From contig NZ_AQUZ01000008.1 of NCBI RefSeq assembly GCF_000372465.1, positions 62,141 to 126,140 of the forward strand: DNA of 64,000 bases, written 5' to 3'. Shown piece after piece: positions 34,559 to 42,918 of this stretch (position 1 is its first letter; every line of letters begins with the position of its first letter). The notes under the pieces are model-generated. The model was not told the origin of the DNA. It made no database searches and saw nothing but the letters and a program-made list of their open reading frames with translations. Source of the stretch: Kribbella catacumbae DSM 19601. GTDB lineage: Bacteria; Actinomycetota; Actinomycetes; Propionibacteriales; Kribbellaceae. The translations under genes were made by a program, and so were the position numbers.

Positions 34559-35383
34559 TCAGCGGCTGAAACCGGCGGTGAGGCCGCTGAGGAGCTGGCG
34601 GCGGCCGAGTGCGTAGAGGATGACGATGGGCAGCGTGGTGAGGACGACGGAGGCGAGTACTGCCGGGACGTTCACGGAGTACTGGCCCTGGAAGGTCCAC
34701 AGGGCCAGCGGCAGGGTCCGCTTCTCCGGGCTCTGGGTCAGGATCAGCGGCAGCAGGAAGCCGTTCCAGACGCCGAGGCCGTTGTAGATGCTGACGGTCA
34801 CGAGCGCCGGCCGGGTCAGCGGCAGCGCGAGGCCGCGCAGCATGCCCCACTCGGTGGCGCCGTCGGCCCACATCGCTTCGAACAGCTCCTTGGGCACGTC
34901 GCGGATGAAGTTCGTCAGGACCAGCACGGACAGCGGGATGGAGAACGCGATCGACGGCAGGATGATCGCGAGCAGGCTGTCGTACAGCTGCATCCGGATG
35001 ATCAGCAGGTAGACCGGGATGATGGTGGCCTGCAGCGGAATCGCCAGACCCATCAGGAAGAGCCCGTTGACGCCGGCCAGGAACCGGCCGCCTGCGCCAC
35101 GGACGATCGCGTACGCCGCCATGAACGAGATCGCGACCGCGGGCAGGATCGTGCCGGCCGTGACGATCACGCTGTTCAGGAAGTACCGCGGGAAGTCGGA
35201 CTCGATCACCAGTTTGTAGTTCTGGATCGTCGGGTCGGCCGGCAGTGCGAACGGGTTCTGGGTGAAGAAGCCGGCCTGGTCCTTGAAGCTGGTGATGACG
35301 ATCCAGTACAGCGGGATGAGGACGATGACGAGCCACAGCCAGCCCGCCGTACCACCGAGCCAGTTCCGCCGGATCAGCCGCAT
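34559..35383 (-). CDS. Carbohydrate ABC transporter permease, MalG/CUT1 type
   Basis: 274 residues from ATG 35383, preceded by GGAAGG 8 nt away; a GTG at 35390-35392 would overlap the upstream stop. Six membrane spans are expected (LWLVIVLIPLYWIV, AISFMAAYAIV, LFLMGLAIPLQATIIPVYLL, SIPLSVLVLTNF, LASVVLTTLPIVILYAL). The EAA loop EAMWADGATEWGMLRGLALP is the site that contacts the ATPase. No ATPase gene is in the cluster; CUT1 systems in actinobacteria normally share MsiK. Third gene of the operon that starts with the lipoprotein at 37651. Confidence 0.92.
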   Translation of the reverse strand: MRLIRRNWLGGTAGWLWLVIVLIPLYWIVITSFKDQAGFFTQNPFALPADPTIQNYKLVIESDFPRYFLNSVIVTAGTILPAVAISFMAAYAIVRGAGGRFLAGVNGLFLMGLAIPLQATIIPVYLLIIRMQLYDSLLAIILPSIAFSIPLSVLVLTNFIRDVPKELFEAMWADGATEWGMLRGLALPLTRPALVTVSIYNGLGVWNGFLLPLILTQSPEKRTLPLALWTFQGQYSVNVPAVLASVVLTTLPIVILYALGRRQLLSGLTAGFSR

Positions 35384-35384
35384 C

Positions 35385-36305
35385 TCACACACCTTCCTGC
35401 TGGCTGGCCGTCGTACTGCCGCCGAGCCGGCGGAGCAGGAGAGCCAGTCCGAGACCGATCAGGACGAGCAGTACCGCGATCACGCTGGCGGGGCCCATCA
35501 GATTGGCCTGGAAGCCGCGTTTGTACATGTCCAGTGCCAGCACCCGGGTCGCGTCGCCGGGGCCGCCCGCGGTGAGGACGAAGATCAGGTCGAAGAAGGT
35601 CAGTGAGCCGACCACCATCAGTGTCGACGAGGTGATGATCGTGTACTTCAGCTGCGGGACGGTGATGCTGAAGAACTGCTGGAGCCGGTCGGCGCCGTCG
35701 ATCGAGGCGGCCTCGTACATCGTGGCCGGGATCTGCCGGACGCCGGCTTGGTAGATCAGCGAGTGGAACGGGATGAACTGCCAGGAGACGACGAAGATCA
35801 CCACGCCGAGCGCGAGGTTGCTCTTGCCGAGCCAGTCCTGGGCGAGGAAGTCCAGGTGCAGACCGGCGCCGAGCCCGAAGTTCGGGTCGAGCAAAGCCTT
35901 GTAGGTGATGGCGATCGCGGCCGAGCTGAGCAGGAGCGGGACGAAGTACAGGACGGCGAGCAGGGCGCGGTACCGCTGCCGGCCGGCCAGGAAGACGCCG
36001 AGCAGCAAGCTGATCGGTGTCTGGACCGCCCAGGACAGGATCATGATCTCGAAGGTCACGAACAGCGAGTGCGGCAGGCCGGGATCGCTGAGCACCGAGC
36101 GCCAGTTGGACAGCCCGGCGGTGTGGATGGAGCCGAGGCCGTCCCATTGGGCGAAGCTGAGCAGCAGCACGCCGGCCAGCGGGACGACCCCGAACACCAC
36201 GAAGATCGCGAGGGCGGGAAGGGCCATCCATGCGACCGAGCCGCTCCGTCCGGCGCGGGTGGTCGTCCGCCCGGCGACCGGTGCGGCGGACGGAGCGGCA
36301 GTCAC
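35385..36305 (-). CDS. Carbohydrate ABC transporter permease, MalF/CUT1 type
   Basis: 306 residues from GTG 36305, whose GTGA overlaps the stop of the binding-protein gene. Six spans are visible (ALAIFVVFGVVPLAGVLLLS, TPISLLLGVFLAG, LLAVLYFVPLLLSSAAIAIT, VVIFVVSWQFIPF, and two at the C-terminus). The EAA motif is YEAASIDGADRLQQFFSITV. It forms the channel with the MalG-type subunit, whose gene begins 1 nt after this stop codon. The imported substrate is probably an oligosaccharide that the adjacent GH3 enzyme can split. Confidence 0.92.
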   Translation of the reverse strand: MTAAPSAAPVAGRTTTRAGRSGSVAWMALPALAIFVVFGVVPLAGVLLLSFAQWDGLGSIHTAGLSNWRSVLSDPGLPHSLFVTFEIMILSWAVQTPISLLLGVFLAGRQRYRALLAVLYFVPLLLSSAAIAITYKALLDPNFGLGAGLHLDFLAQDWLGKSNLALGVVIFVVSWQFIPFHSLIYQAGVRQIPATMYEAASIDGADRLQQFFSITVPQLKYTIITSSTLMVVGSLTFFDLIFVLTAGGPGDATRVLALDMYKRGFQANLMGPASVIAVLLVLIGLGLALLLRRLGGSTTASQQEGV

Positions 36306-37651
36306 TTGCCGATCACCCCGTTCATGCTGTCGGCGAACTGCTGGGGTGAGATCGAGAGCTGGAACAGCTTGGCGATGTTGTCGAGCAACGCCTCGGCGGC
36401 GGCCGGACTGAGCGCCTGGTCCCAGGACTGGGCGAAGTTCCTCGCGTTCGCCGAGGTGTCGTAGACGAACTTGAGCCACTCGGCGTCGTTCGTGTCGGTC
36501 ACCGAAGAGAGCTTGTCCTTGGCGCTCTTCACGACCGGGATGTTGCCGGACTTCACCCAGGCGTCGACCGATGCGTCGTCCAGCGTGGAGGTGGACAGGA
36601 ACTTCTTCGCGACGTCCTTGTCGGCCTGGCTCGCCTTGGAGGAGATCGACAGGTACTGCCCCGGGTTGCCGACGGTGTCGGACGGGTCGCCCTTGCCGCC
36701 GTCGACCGGCGGGAAGTTCATGTAGCCGAGATGGCCGTCGGTGACGAACTTGCCACCGGAGGTCTTCATGTTGCCGTAGGTCCAGGCGCCGTGCACCATC
36801 ATCGCGGCCTTGCCGGTGAAGAGCAGCGCCTGGTCGGCGTTCGAGTCGGCGGTGATGGACGAGAAGCCCTTGATGAAGCCGTTTGCCTTGATCAGCTTCT
36901 GCATCTCCTCGAGCGCCTTCAGCGCGGACGGATCCGACCAGCTGTTCGGCTTGCCGTCGAAGATGTTCTGGAAGACCTCGCTGCCGCCGATCCGGTCGAA
37001 CAGGAACTCCAGCCACATCATGTTGGTCCAGCGCGACTGGCCGCCGAGCGAGAACGGCGCGATGCCCTTGTCGTTGAACTTGGGCACCAGATCCAGGATG
37101 TCGCCCCACGACTTCGGCGGTTCGGCGCCGATCTTCTCGAACGCGGTCTTGTTGTAGAACAACACGATCGGCGTCGTCGTCTCGACCGGCATCGCGTAGA
37201 TCTTGCCGCCCACCGTGGCCGCGCCGAAGGCGGACGGGAAGATCGAGTTCTTCAGCTCGGCGTTCTGGTCGAACCAGCTGGTCAGATCCTCGACCTGGTT
37301 GGCATCGACGTAACTCTTCAGGCCGCCGCCGCCCCAGCCCCAGATCAGCGTCGGGCCCTGGCCGGCCCCGATCGCGGTCTTGATCTTCTGCTTGAACGCG
37401 TCGTTCTGGAACTCGGTGGTCTTCAGCTGGGTGCCCGAGTTCGCGTCGTTGAACCGCTTGACCTGGGCTTCGCGGATGGCCTGCTGGGGCTGGCCGGTGA
37501 GGAACCAGTACGTCGCGCCGGTACCGGTCGCGCCGCCGGTGGTCGAGCCGGGCGTGCTCTTCGGGCCGGAGGAGCCACAGGCGGCGAGGCCGGCCGCCAT
37601 TGCGGCGCTGCCGGCGGTCAGGCGAAGGAAATTGCGCCGAGATGTCATCAT
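36302..37651 (-). CDS. Sugar ABC transporter substrate-binding lipoprotein
   Basis: 449 residues from ATG 37651 (or 37648). The N-terminus SRRNFLR is a twin-arginine signal and is followed by the lipobox LAAC (Cys26), so it is exported folded and anchored to the outer face. The mature protein shows the two-lobe family 1 binding-protein pattern: QQAIREAQVKRFNDANSGTQ, MPVETTTPIVLFYNKTAFEK, KIGAEPPKSWGDIL, FTGKAAMMVHGAWTYG and FLSTSTLDDASV. It captures the sugar and feeds the two permeases downstream. The promoter region, shared with the divergent GH3 gene, contains a 12-bp palindrome at 37684. Confidence 0.93.
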   Translation of the reverse strand: MMTSRRNFLRLTAGSAAMAAGLAACGSSGPKSTPGSTTGGATGTGATYWFLTGQPQQAIREAQVKRFNDANSGTQLKTTEFQNDAFKQKIKTAIGAGQGPTLIWGWGGGGLKSYVDANQVEDLTSWFDQNAELKNSIFPSAFGAATVGGKIYAMPVETTTPIVLFYNKTAFEKIGAEPPKSWGDILDLVPKFNDKGIAPFSLGGQSRWTNMMWLEFLFDRIGGSEVFQNIFDGKPNSWSDPSALKALEEMQKLIKANGFIKGFSSITADSNADQALLFTGKAAMMVHGAWTYGNMKTSGGKFVTDGHLGYMNFPPVDGGKGDPSDTVGNPGQYLSISSKASQADKDVAKKFLSTSTLDDASVDAWVKSGNIPVVKSAKDKLSSVTDTNDAEWLKFVYDTSANARNFAQSWDQALSPAAAEALLDNIAKLFQLSISPQQFADSMNGVIGK

Positions 37652-37683
37652 GTTTCGTAACGTAGATTTCGAGGGTGTCGCTG

Positions 37684-37695
37684 TCAAGATCTTGA
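37684..37695. promoter_or_regulatory. Palindromic operator candidate in the divergent sugar-regulon promoter
   Basis: TCAAGATCTTGA is a perfect 12-bp palindrome centred between the binding-protein start (37651) and the GH3 start. Its position suits a LacI-family repressor acting on both directions; the LacI gene follows the GH3 gene. A shorter TTTCGAAA lies in the GH3 start region (near 37754). Confidence 0.55.
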
Positions 37696-37742
37696 ATACG
37701 ACGCATTTCTGAGTGAGATTGACTCCTATGGATGGCCGATCA

Positions 37743-40112
37743 ATGCCGAAACATTTCGAAAACTCTGCCTGGCAAGATCTCTCGCTAACAGCCGAGGAGC
37801 GGGCCGAGCGGCTGCTGCAAGCGATGACGCTGGCGGAGAAGGTGGCCCAGCTCGGCAGCCGTTGGGCCGGCAACGACATGGCCGAGAACGAGCGGCCGGC
37901 CGAGGAGCAGCTCAACGTCGCGCCGCTGCAGGACGTCTTCGCCGCGGGTGGATCCGCCTCATTGGAGGAAGCGAGCAAGCACGGACTCGGCCATCTCACC
38001 CGGGTCTGGGGAAGCGTTCCACTCTCCGTGGAGGAGGGCACGGCCGAGGTGATTCGCCAGCATCGTGTGGTTCTGGACGGGTCGCGGCTCGGCGTACCGG
38101 CTCTGGTTCATGAGGAGTGTCTGACCGGATTTACGGCGTACGGGGCAACGGTTTATCCGACGGCACTAGCCTGGGGTGCGACCTTCGATCCCGGGCTGGT
38201 CGAGCGGATGGCCGCGGCGATCGGTCGCGACATGGCAGCCGCCGGAGTTCACCAGGGACTGTCGCCGGTGCTCGACGTCGTCCGCGACTATCGCTGGGGG
38301 CGGGTCGAGGAGACTCTCGGTGAAGACCCTTATCTAGTAGGGATGTTGGGCTCGGCGTACGTTCGCGGGCTGCAGAGTGCGGGCGTGATCGCAACGCTCA
38401 AACACTTCGCGGGCTACTCCGCGTCGAGGGCGGGCCGCAACCACGGGCCGGTGTCGATCGGGCGGCGCGAGCTGCTCGACATCATCCTGCCGACCTTCGA
38501 GCTGGCGATCTCGACCGCCGGGGCCGGCTCGGTGATGAGTTCGTACTCCGACCTGGACGGCCTGCCGGCCAGCGCGGATCCCTGGCTGTTCACCCAAGTA
38601 CTGCGAGAAGAATGGGGCTTCACCGGCACGGTCGTGTCGGACTACTGGGCAGTGCCGTTCCTGGCCAAGATGCATCGGGTCGCCGCCTCCGCCGATGCCG
38701 CCGGCGCGATGGCGCTTGCCGCAGGCACCGATGTCGAGTTGCCGGACGCAATCGGCTTCGGCGCCGGGCTGATCGAGCGGGTGGAGTCGGGGGAGATCTC
38801 GGAGGAGCTGGTCGATCGCGCCGCGCGCAGAATCCTGCTGCAGAAGGTGCAACTGGGCCTGCTCGATCCTGACTGGACTCCCGAAGGCTCGGTCAAGCCC
38901 GTCGAGCTCGACTCCGCGGGCAATCGAGCACTGGCGCTGGAGGTCGCGGAACGCTCGATCGTGCTGCTCGACGCCGGGACTTCGCTGCCGCTGGATCGCC
39001 TTGCCCCGCGGAAGATTGCGGTCGTCGGGCCGTGTGCGTCCGACCCACGGACCTTGATGGGCTGCTATGCCTTCCCCAATCACGTCCTGCCGCGCTATCC
39101 GGAGCTCGGACTGGGCATCTCGGTGCCCTCTCTGCTTGATGCCTTGGGCAACGAACTGGAGGGGGTGGAGCTCGTCCACGAGCACGGGAGCGCTGTGCTC
39201 GGGGACGATCGATCGGGTTTCGCGGCGGCGGTCGACGCGGCCCGCGATGCCGACGTGGTGATCGCTTGCGTCGGCGACCTGTCCGGTCTGTTCGGTGAAG
39301 GCTCTTCCGGAGAAGGCTGCGATGCCGAGGACCTGCGACTGCCCGGCGTACAGGACGCGTTGCTGGCGGCGTTGTTCGACACCGGTACGCCGGTCGTCGT
39401 GGTGGTCGTCTCCGGCCGGCCTTACGCACTGGGTGAGATCGCCGGGCGGGCCGCTGGATTGGTTCAAGCCTTCATGCCCGGGCAGGAAGGCGCGGCCGCG
39501 ATCGCCGGAGTGCTGAGTGGGCGAGTGGTGCCCGGTGGCAAGTTGCCGGTGCAGATCCCTCGACAGGTGGGCGGTCAGCCGGGGACCTATTTGCAGCCGC
39601 CGCTCGGAAGTGTCGAGAGCGCGGGCATCAGCGGGCTGGAAGCGGTGCCGCTGTTCCCCTTCGGGTACGGGGCGTCGTACACGACTTTCGAGGTGAGCGA
39701 CTTGCGGCTGGACACTGCCGAGATCGCGACCGATGGTGAGTTCACGGCGAGCGTCCGGGTGCGCAACACGGGTTCTCGGGCGGGCGACGAGGTGGTGCAG
39801 CTCTATCTGCATGACGTCGTGGCGCAGGTCGCGCGGCCGTTGAAGCTGCTGACCGGCTTCGCCCGGGTGTCGCTCGAGCCAGGCGCGGCGGTGGAGATCG
39901 CGTTCCGGGTGCATGCCGACCGGTTCGCTTACAGTGGGTCCGATCTGCGCCGCATCGTCGAAGCCGGCGACATCGAAGTACTGGTGGGGACCTCGTCGGC
40001 CGACTTGCCGTGCCGCGCGACCGTGCGGGTCACCGGCGAGACGCGGGCGGTCGGGCACGATCGTACGATGGTCACGCCTGTCGAGGTCCTGACGGCAGGC
40101 CAAGCATCGTGA
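37743..40112 (+). CDS. Glycoside hydrolase family 3 beta-glycosidase (beta-glucosidase/beta-xylosidase)
   Basis: 789 residues from ATG 37743; in-frame GTG 37713 and ATG 37728 are alternatives, none with a strong ribosome site. There is no signal peptide, so it acts in the cytoplasm. The TIM barrel includes SPVLDVVRDYRWGRVEETLG, ATLKHFAGYS (Lys-His) and the nucleophile motif VVSDYWA (Asp300). The second domain has DLSGLFGEGSSGE and GCDAEDLRLPGVQ (acid/base region), then a C-terminal FnIII-like domain (VRNTGSRAGDEVVQLYLHD). It removes terminal beta-linked sugars from oligosaccharides brought in by the divergent ABC system. Confidence 0.92.
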   Translation: MPKHFENSAWQDLSLTAEERAERLLQAMTLAEKVAQLGSRWAGNDMAENERPAEEQLNVAPLQDVFAAGGSASLEEASKHGLGHLTRVWGSVPLSVEEGTAEVIRQHRVVLDGSRLGVPALVHEECLTGFTAYGATVYPTALAWGATFDPGLVERMAAAIGRDMAAAGVHQGLSPVLDVVRDYRWGRVEETLGEDPYLVGMLGSAYVRGLQSAGVIATLKHFAGYSASRAGRNHGPVSIGRRELLDIILPTFELAISTAGAGSVMSSYSDLDGLPASADPWLFTQVLREEWGFTGTVVSDYWAVPFLAKMHRVAASADAAGAMALAAGTDVELPDAIGFGAGLIERVESGEISEELVDRAARRILLQKVQLGLLDPDWTPEGSVKPVELDSAGNRALALEVAERSIVLLDAGTSLPLDRLAPRKIAVVGPCASDPRTLMGCYAFPNHVLPRYPELGLGISVPSLLDALGNELEGVELVHEHGSAVLGDDRSGFAAAVDAARDADVVIACVGDLSGLFGEGSSGEGCDAEDLRLPGVQDALLAALFDTGTPVVVVVVSGRPYALGEIAGRAAGLVQAFMPGQEGAAAIAGVLSGRVVPGGKLPVQIPRQVGGQPGTYLQPPLGSVESAGISGLEAVPLFPFGYGASYTTFEVSDLRLDTAEIATDGEFTASVRVRNTGSRAGDEVVQLYLHDVVAQVARPLKLLTGFARVSLEPGAAVEIAFRVHADRFAYSGSDLRRIVEAGDIEVLVGTSSADLPCRATVRVTGETRAVGHDRTMVTPVEVLTAGQAS

Positions 40113-40116
40113 GGGG

Positions 40117-41157
40117 GTGTTGCGTTTGACCGGCCGGGTCACGTTGGCCACCGTCGCCGCCACGGCTGGGGTGTCGATCGCCACGGTCTCCAAGGTTCTC
40201 AACGGGCGCAGCGACGTGTCCGAGTCGACGCGCGCCCGGGTGCAGGAGATCCTCCGCGAACACGAGTACGTCGGACGCCGGCCGGAGCAGGTCGAGCGGA
40301 TCACGATCGAGTTGTTCTACCAGGGCTTCCTCAACAGCTACTCGGTCGAGGTGATCCAGGGCGTGGTCGAGGCCGGCCAGGTGGCCGGCGTGGACGTCGT
40401 CCTGGGTTCGCACCCGCACCCGCCGGCGTCTCGCAGTACCGGGCGGGCGGCGCAGTGGATCCGCGAGCTGACCGCGACCGGGCGGCGCGCGGCCATCGGG
40501 ATCACCTGCGAACTGACCGAGGCCGATCTCGCGGCGCTGTCCAGGGCGAGGCTTCCGTTGGTCGTCGTCGACCCGATCAGCATCGCGCAACCGGACGTGA
40601 CGAGCGTGGGCTCGACGAACTTCGCCGGCGGGATGGCCGCCACCGAGCACCTGCTGTCGCTGGGCCATCGGCGGATCGCGTACCTCGGCGGCCCGCCGAG
40701 CTCAGGCTGCAACCAGGCCCGGATGAACGGCTTCCGCGGCGCGATGGAAGCCGCCGGCGCCCCGATCCCCAAGGACTACGTCTGGCTCCGCGAGTTCCTG
40801 TACGACGACGGCCTGGCCGGCGGAGCCGCCCTGCTGGACCTCCCCGAACCCCCGACCGCGATCTTCGCCGGCAGCGACGAGGTGGCCCTGGGCGTGATGG
40901 AAGCCGCCCGGGCACGCGGCCTCCGAGTCCCCGAAGACCTCAGCATCGTCGGTTTCGACGACACCCAGGTGGCCCGCCTGGCCTCCCCGCAGCTGACCAC
41001 GATCCGCCAGCCCCTTCGGGAGATGGGCGCCGTCGCACTCCGTACGGCCCTGCAGTTGGCGGCCGGCGAGAAGGTCGACTCCCACCACGTCGAACTGGCC
41101 ACCCGCTTGATCCCGCGCGACTCGACGGCCGAACCCGCCCGCGTTCCGGTCAGCTGA
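40117..41157 (+). CDS. LacI-family transcriptional repressor of the GH3/ABC sugar regulon
   Basis: Up to 346 residues; GTG 40117 is 4 nt after the GH3 stop. A TTG at 40126 has a better-spaced GAGGGGG and is possible. The LacI helix-turn-helix is TLATVAATAGVSIATVSKVL, followed by a hinge, then a periplasmic-binding-like domain (IGITCELTEADLAALS, STNFAGGMAATEHLLSLGHR, RIAYLGGP, AIFAGSDEVALGVMEAA, IVGFDDTQVARLASPQLTTI). It should release its operator on binding a sugar derived from the transported oligosaccharide. Co-transcribed with the GH3 gene. Confidence 0.92.
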   Translation: MLRLTGRVTLATVAATAGVSIATVSKVLNGRSDVSESTRARVQEILREHEYVGRRPEQVERITIELFYQGFLNSYSVEVIQGVVEAGQVAGVDVVLGSHPHPPASRSTGRAAQWIRELTATGRRAAIGITCELTEADLAALSRARLPLVVVDPISIAQPDVTSVGSTNFAGGMAATEHLLSLGHRRIAYLGGPPSSGCNQARMNGFRGAMEAAGAPIPKDYVWLREFLYDDGLAGGAALLDLPEPPTAIFAGSDEVALGVMEAARARGLRVPEDLSIVGFDDTQVARLASPQLTTIRQPLREMGAVALRTALQLAAGEKVDSHHVELATRLIPRDSTAEPARVPVS

Positions 41158-41173
41158 CTTCGCGGGGTGTTGG

Positions 41174-41665
41174 TCAGCTGACCTTGCGGGGAGTTGCGCC
41201 CGGGCCCGGGCGGAAGGCGACCTCGCGCGGGGTGGGGGTGTGGCCGGCGGCGCACTGCATGGTGACGCTGACTTTCGCGCCGCAGCCCCGGTGTTCGGGC
41301 ATCAGCGGTGGGCCGTTGTCCAGCGGGAGGTACTGGTCGCCCCACTGGACCAACGCCACCAGGACCGGGTAGAGGTCGAGGCCGGCCTGGGTCAGGCGGT
41401 ACTCGTAGCGTTCGCGCTGGCCGGGGATCCGGTAGGCCTCGCGGCGGAGCAGGCCGCGGTCGATCAGAGCAGTCAAGCGGTCGGTGAGGACCTGGCGGGG
41501 GATGACCGCGCGGGCACGGATGTCTTCGAAACGGCGAACACCGACGAACACCTCACGCAGGACATGGAACGTCCACTTCTCGCCGAGGATCTCCATCGTG
41601 CGGGAGATCGTGCAGTTGTCGGTGGACCAGTGCATGGCCTCCGGTACCGCCTGGGTAGCGCTCAT
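41174..41665 (-). CDS. HxlR-family transcriptional regulator
   Basis: 163 residues from ATG 41665. The winged-helix domain shows CTISRTMEILGEKWTFHVLR, RRFEDIRARAVIPRQVLTDR, LTALIDRGLLRREAY and YEYRLTQAGLDLYPVL, the classic HxlR pattern. Cys18 and the C-terminal cysteines (HRGCGAK, MQCAAGH) may sense redox or electrophiles, as several HxlR proteins do; this is an inference. It is divergent from the GNAT gene, and the 54-nt space between them contains overlapping inverted repeats that are its likely binding site. Confidence 0.9.
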   Translation of the reverse strand: MSATQAVPEAMHWSTDNCTISRTMEILGEKWTFHVLREVFVGVRRFEDIRARAVIPRQVLTDRLTALIDRGLLRREAYRIPGQRERYEYRLTQAGLDLYPVLVALVQWGDQYLPLDNGPPLMPEHRGCGAKVSVTMQCAAGHTPTPREVAFRPGPGATPRKVS

Positions 41666-41677
41666 GATGCGAGGATA

Positions 41678-41732
41678 AGTCTACTTGACAGACTCAGCCA
41701 AGTGACGGAGTCTGAATCCGTGAATCAGACTC
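41678..41732. promoter_or_regulatory. Two inverted repeats between hxlR-type and GNAT genes
   Basis: AGTCT-N7-AGACT (41678-41694) is followed by a perfect 8-bp repeat GAGTCTGA-N9-TCAGACTC (41708-41732) that spans the GTG start of the GNAT gene. The shared AGACT/AGTCT half-sites suggest one regulator, most simply the adjacent HxlR protein, repressing both genes. Confidence 0.6.
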
Positions 41733-42238
41733 AGGTAGTTGAGCCGGTCGGTGGGGTACGGACGGGTGGGCTGATCCTTCGGCGGGCGGGCCATGCCGAC
41801 GCGGAGTCGCTGTCCGGGATGCTGTGCGAGCTGTCTGACTGGAGCCTGTACATGCGGTTCCAGACAGCCGTCGGGCGGCCGCCGCGGCCGACCCTGCTGG
41901 AAGGGATGCTCGACCCGAACGGCGCCGCATGGGTGGCCGAGCGCGACTGCGAGGTGGTCGGGCACGCGATGTGGGCGTGGGTCAAAGGCGCGACCGTGCC
42001 GACCGCCGAGCTGGCGTTGATCATCGCGGAGTCGGAGCAGCGGCGCGGGCTCGGCGTACGGATGGCGAGTGAGGCCGCGCAGCACGCGCTGGCCGCGGGC
42101 GCCGCTCAGCTCCTCGTCATGGTCAGCGCGATGAACGACAAAGTACTGCGGATGGTCCGCCACCGCTGGCCGACCGCGACGGCGGAGCGGGACGGTTCGC
42201 TGATCAACTTCACCATCCCTTCCACATACCGCTTCTAA
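41720..42238 (+). CDS. GNAT-family acetyltransferase-like protein
   Basis: 172 residues from GTG 41720, with GGAG 9 nt upstream; GTG 41702 is an alternative. The GNAT fold is seen as LILRRAGHADAESLSGMLCE, GAAWVAERDCEVVGHAMWAW, ELALIIAESEQRRGLGVRMA (the acetyl-CoA loop, Q/RxxGxG/A form) and SEAAQHALAAGAAQLLVMVS. The substrate is unknown. It is divergent from the HxlR regulator, and its stop overlaps the stop of the convergent GAF-ANTAR gene by 4 bp. Confidence 0.8.
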   Translation: MNQTQVVEPVGGVRTGGLILRRAGHADAESLSGMLCELSDWSLYMRFQTAVGRPPRPTLLEGMLDPNGAAWVAERDCEVVGHAMWAWVKGATVPTAELALIIAESEQRRGLGVRMASEAAQHALAAGAAQLLVMVSAMNDKVLRMVRHRWPTATAERDGSLINFTIPSTYRF

Positions 42239-42918
42239 CCGGTGGGAAGCTGCCGAGTGTCGATCAGTCGCTGGGCCACGTCGCGGAGCTTGGTGTTGGT
42301 GTCCTGCGAATAGCGCCGCAGTACTCCGAACGCGTGGTCGCCGTCCAGATCGAAGCGCTCCATCAGGATGCCCATCGCCTGTCCGACCAGCTTGCGGGCG
42401 TCGACCGCCTGCGCCATCGTCGCCTCGCTGCGCGCGTTGGCGACCGCGATCGAGGCGTGCCGGGCCAGGATGTGCCCGACCGCCAGGTCGTCGGAGTCGA
42501 AGCCGTCCGGCTGCTCGCTGAAGAAGCTGAGCACGCCGACCGGCTGAGCCGGCATCAGCGGGAGGTGCAGAACGCTGCGGATCCCGATCGCGCAAGCCAT
42601 CGCCGCCCACTGGGGTGACCATCGATCATCGGTCGCGGCATCTGCCACGATGACCGGCAGCCGGTCGTGCAGGGTGGCCAGCAACGGACCTTCGCAGGTA
42701 TCGATCTGCAGTTGGTAGAGCGCCGCGAGCACGGGATCCGTCGCCGCCGCGATCACCGGCTGGCCGTGCTCGATCAGCACCACCCCGGCGTACTTGCAGG
42801 ACAGCGCGTGCAAGGCGAACTGCACCACGGTGTCAACGGTCTCTCCGATGCCGCCGGACTCATGGAGTTCGACGGCCAGTTGCGCGAACGCATCGGCCGT
42901 TGGGCGCTGTGCGCTCAT
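42235..42918 (-). CDS. GAF and ANTAR domain protein (putative RNA-binding antiterminator)
   Basis: 227 residues. Residues about 5-155 form a GAF sensor domain (TVVQFALHALSCKYAGVVLI, DTCEGPLLATLHDRLPVIVA, MPAQPVGVLSFFSEQPDGFD). Residues about 165-225 form the ANTAR domain (LVGQAMGILMERFDLDGDHA, FGVLRRYSQDTNTKLRDVAQ), a three-helix RNA-binding unit that stabilises antitermination hairpins. The GAF domain would couple a small ligand or redox cue to RNA binding. Its start shares one base with the stop of the upstream HTH gene (TGATG), so the two are translated together. Confidence 0.9.
   Translation of the reverse strand: MSAQRPTADAFAQLAVELHESGGIGETVDTVVQFALHALSCKYAGVVLIEHGQPVIAAATDPVLAALYQLQIDTCEGPLLATLHDRLPVIVADAATDDRWSPQWAAMACAIGIRSVLHLPLMPAQPVGVLSFFSEQPDGFDSDDLAVGHILARHASIAVANARSEATMAQAVDARKLVGQAMGILMERFDLDGDHAFGVLRRYSQDTNTKLRDVAQRLIDTRQLPTG

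Noticed and set aside
38334..40304. Long open frame of 656 codons on the minus strand
   Set aside because: It lies across the GH3 gene and LacI start; composition is His/Arg-rich with no recognisable motif.
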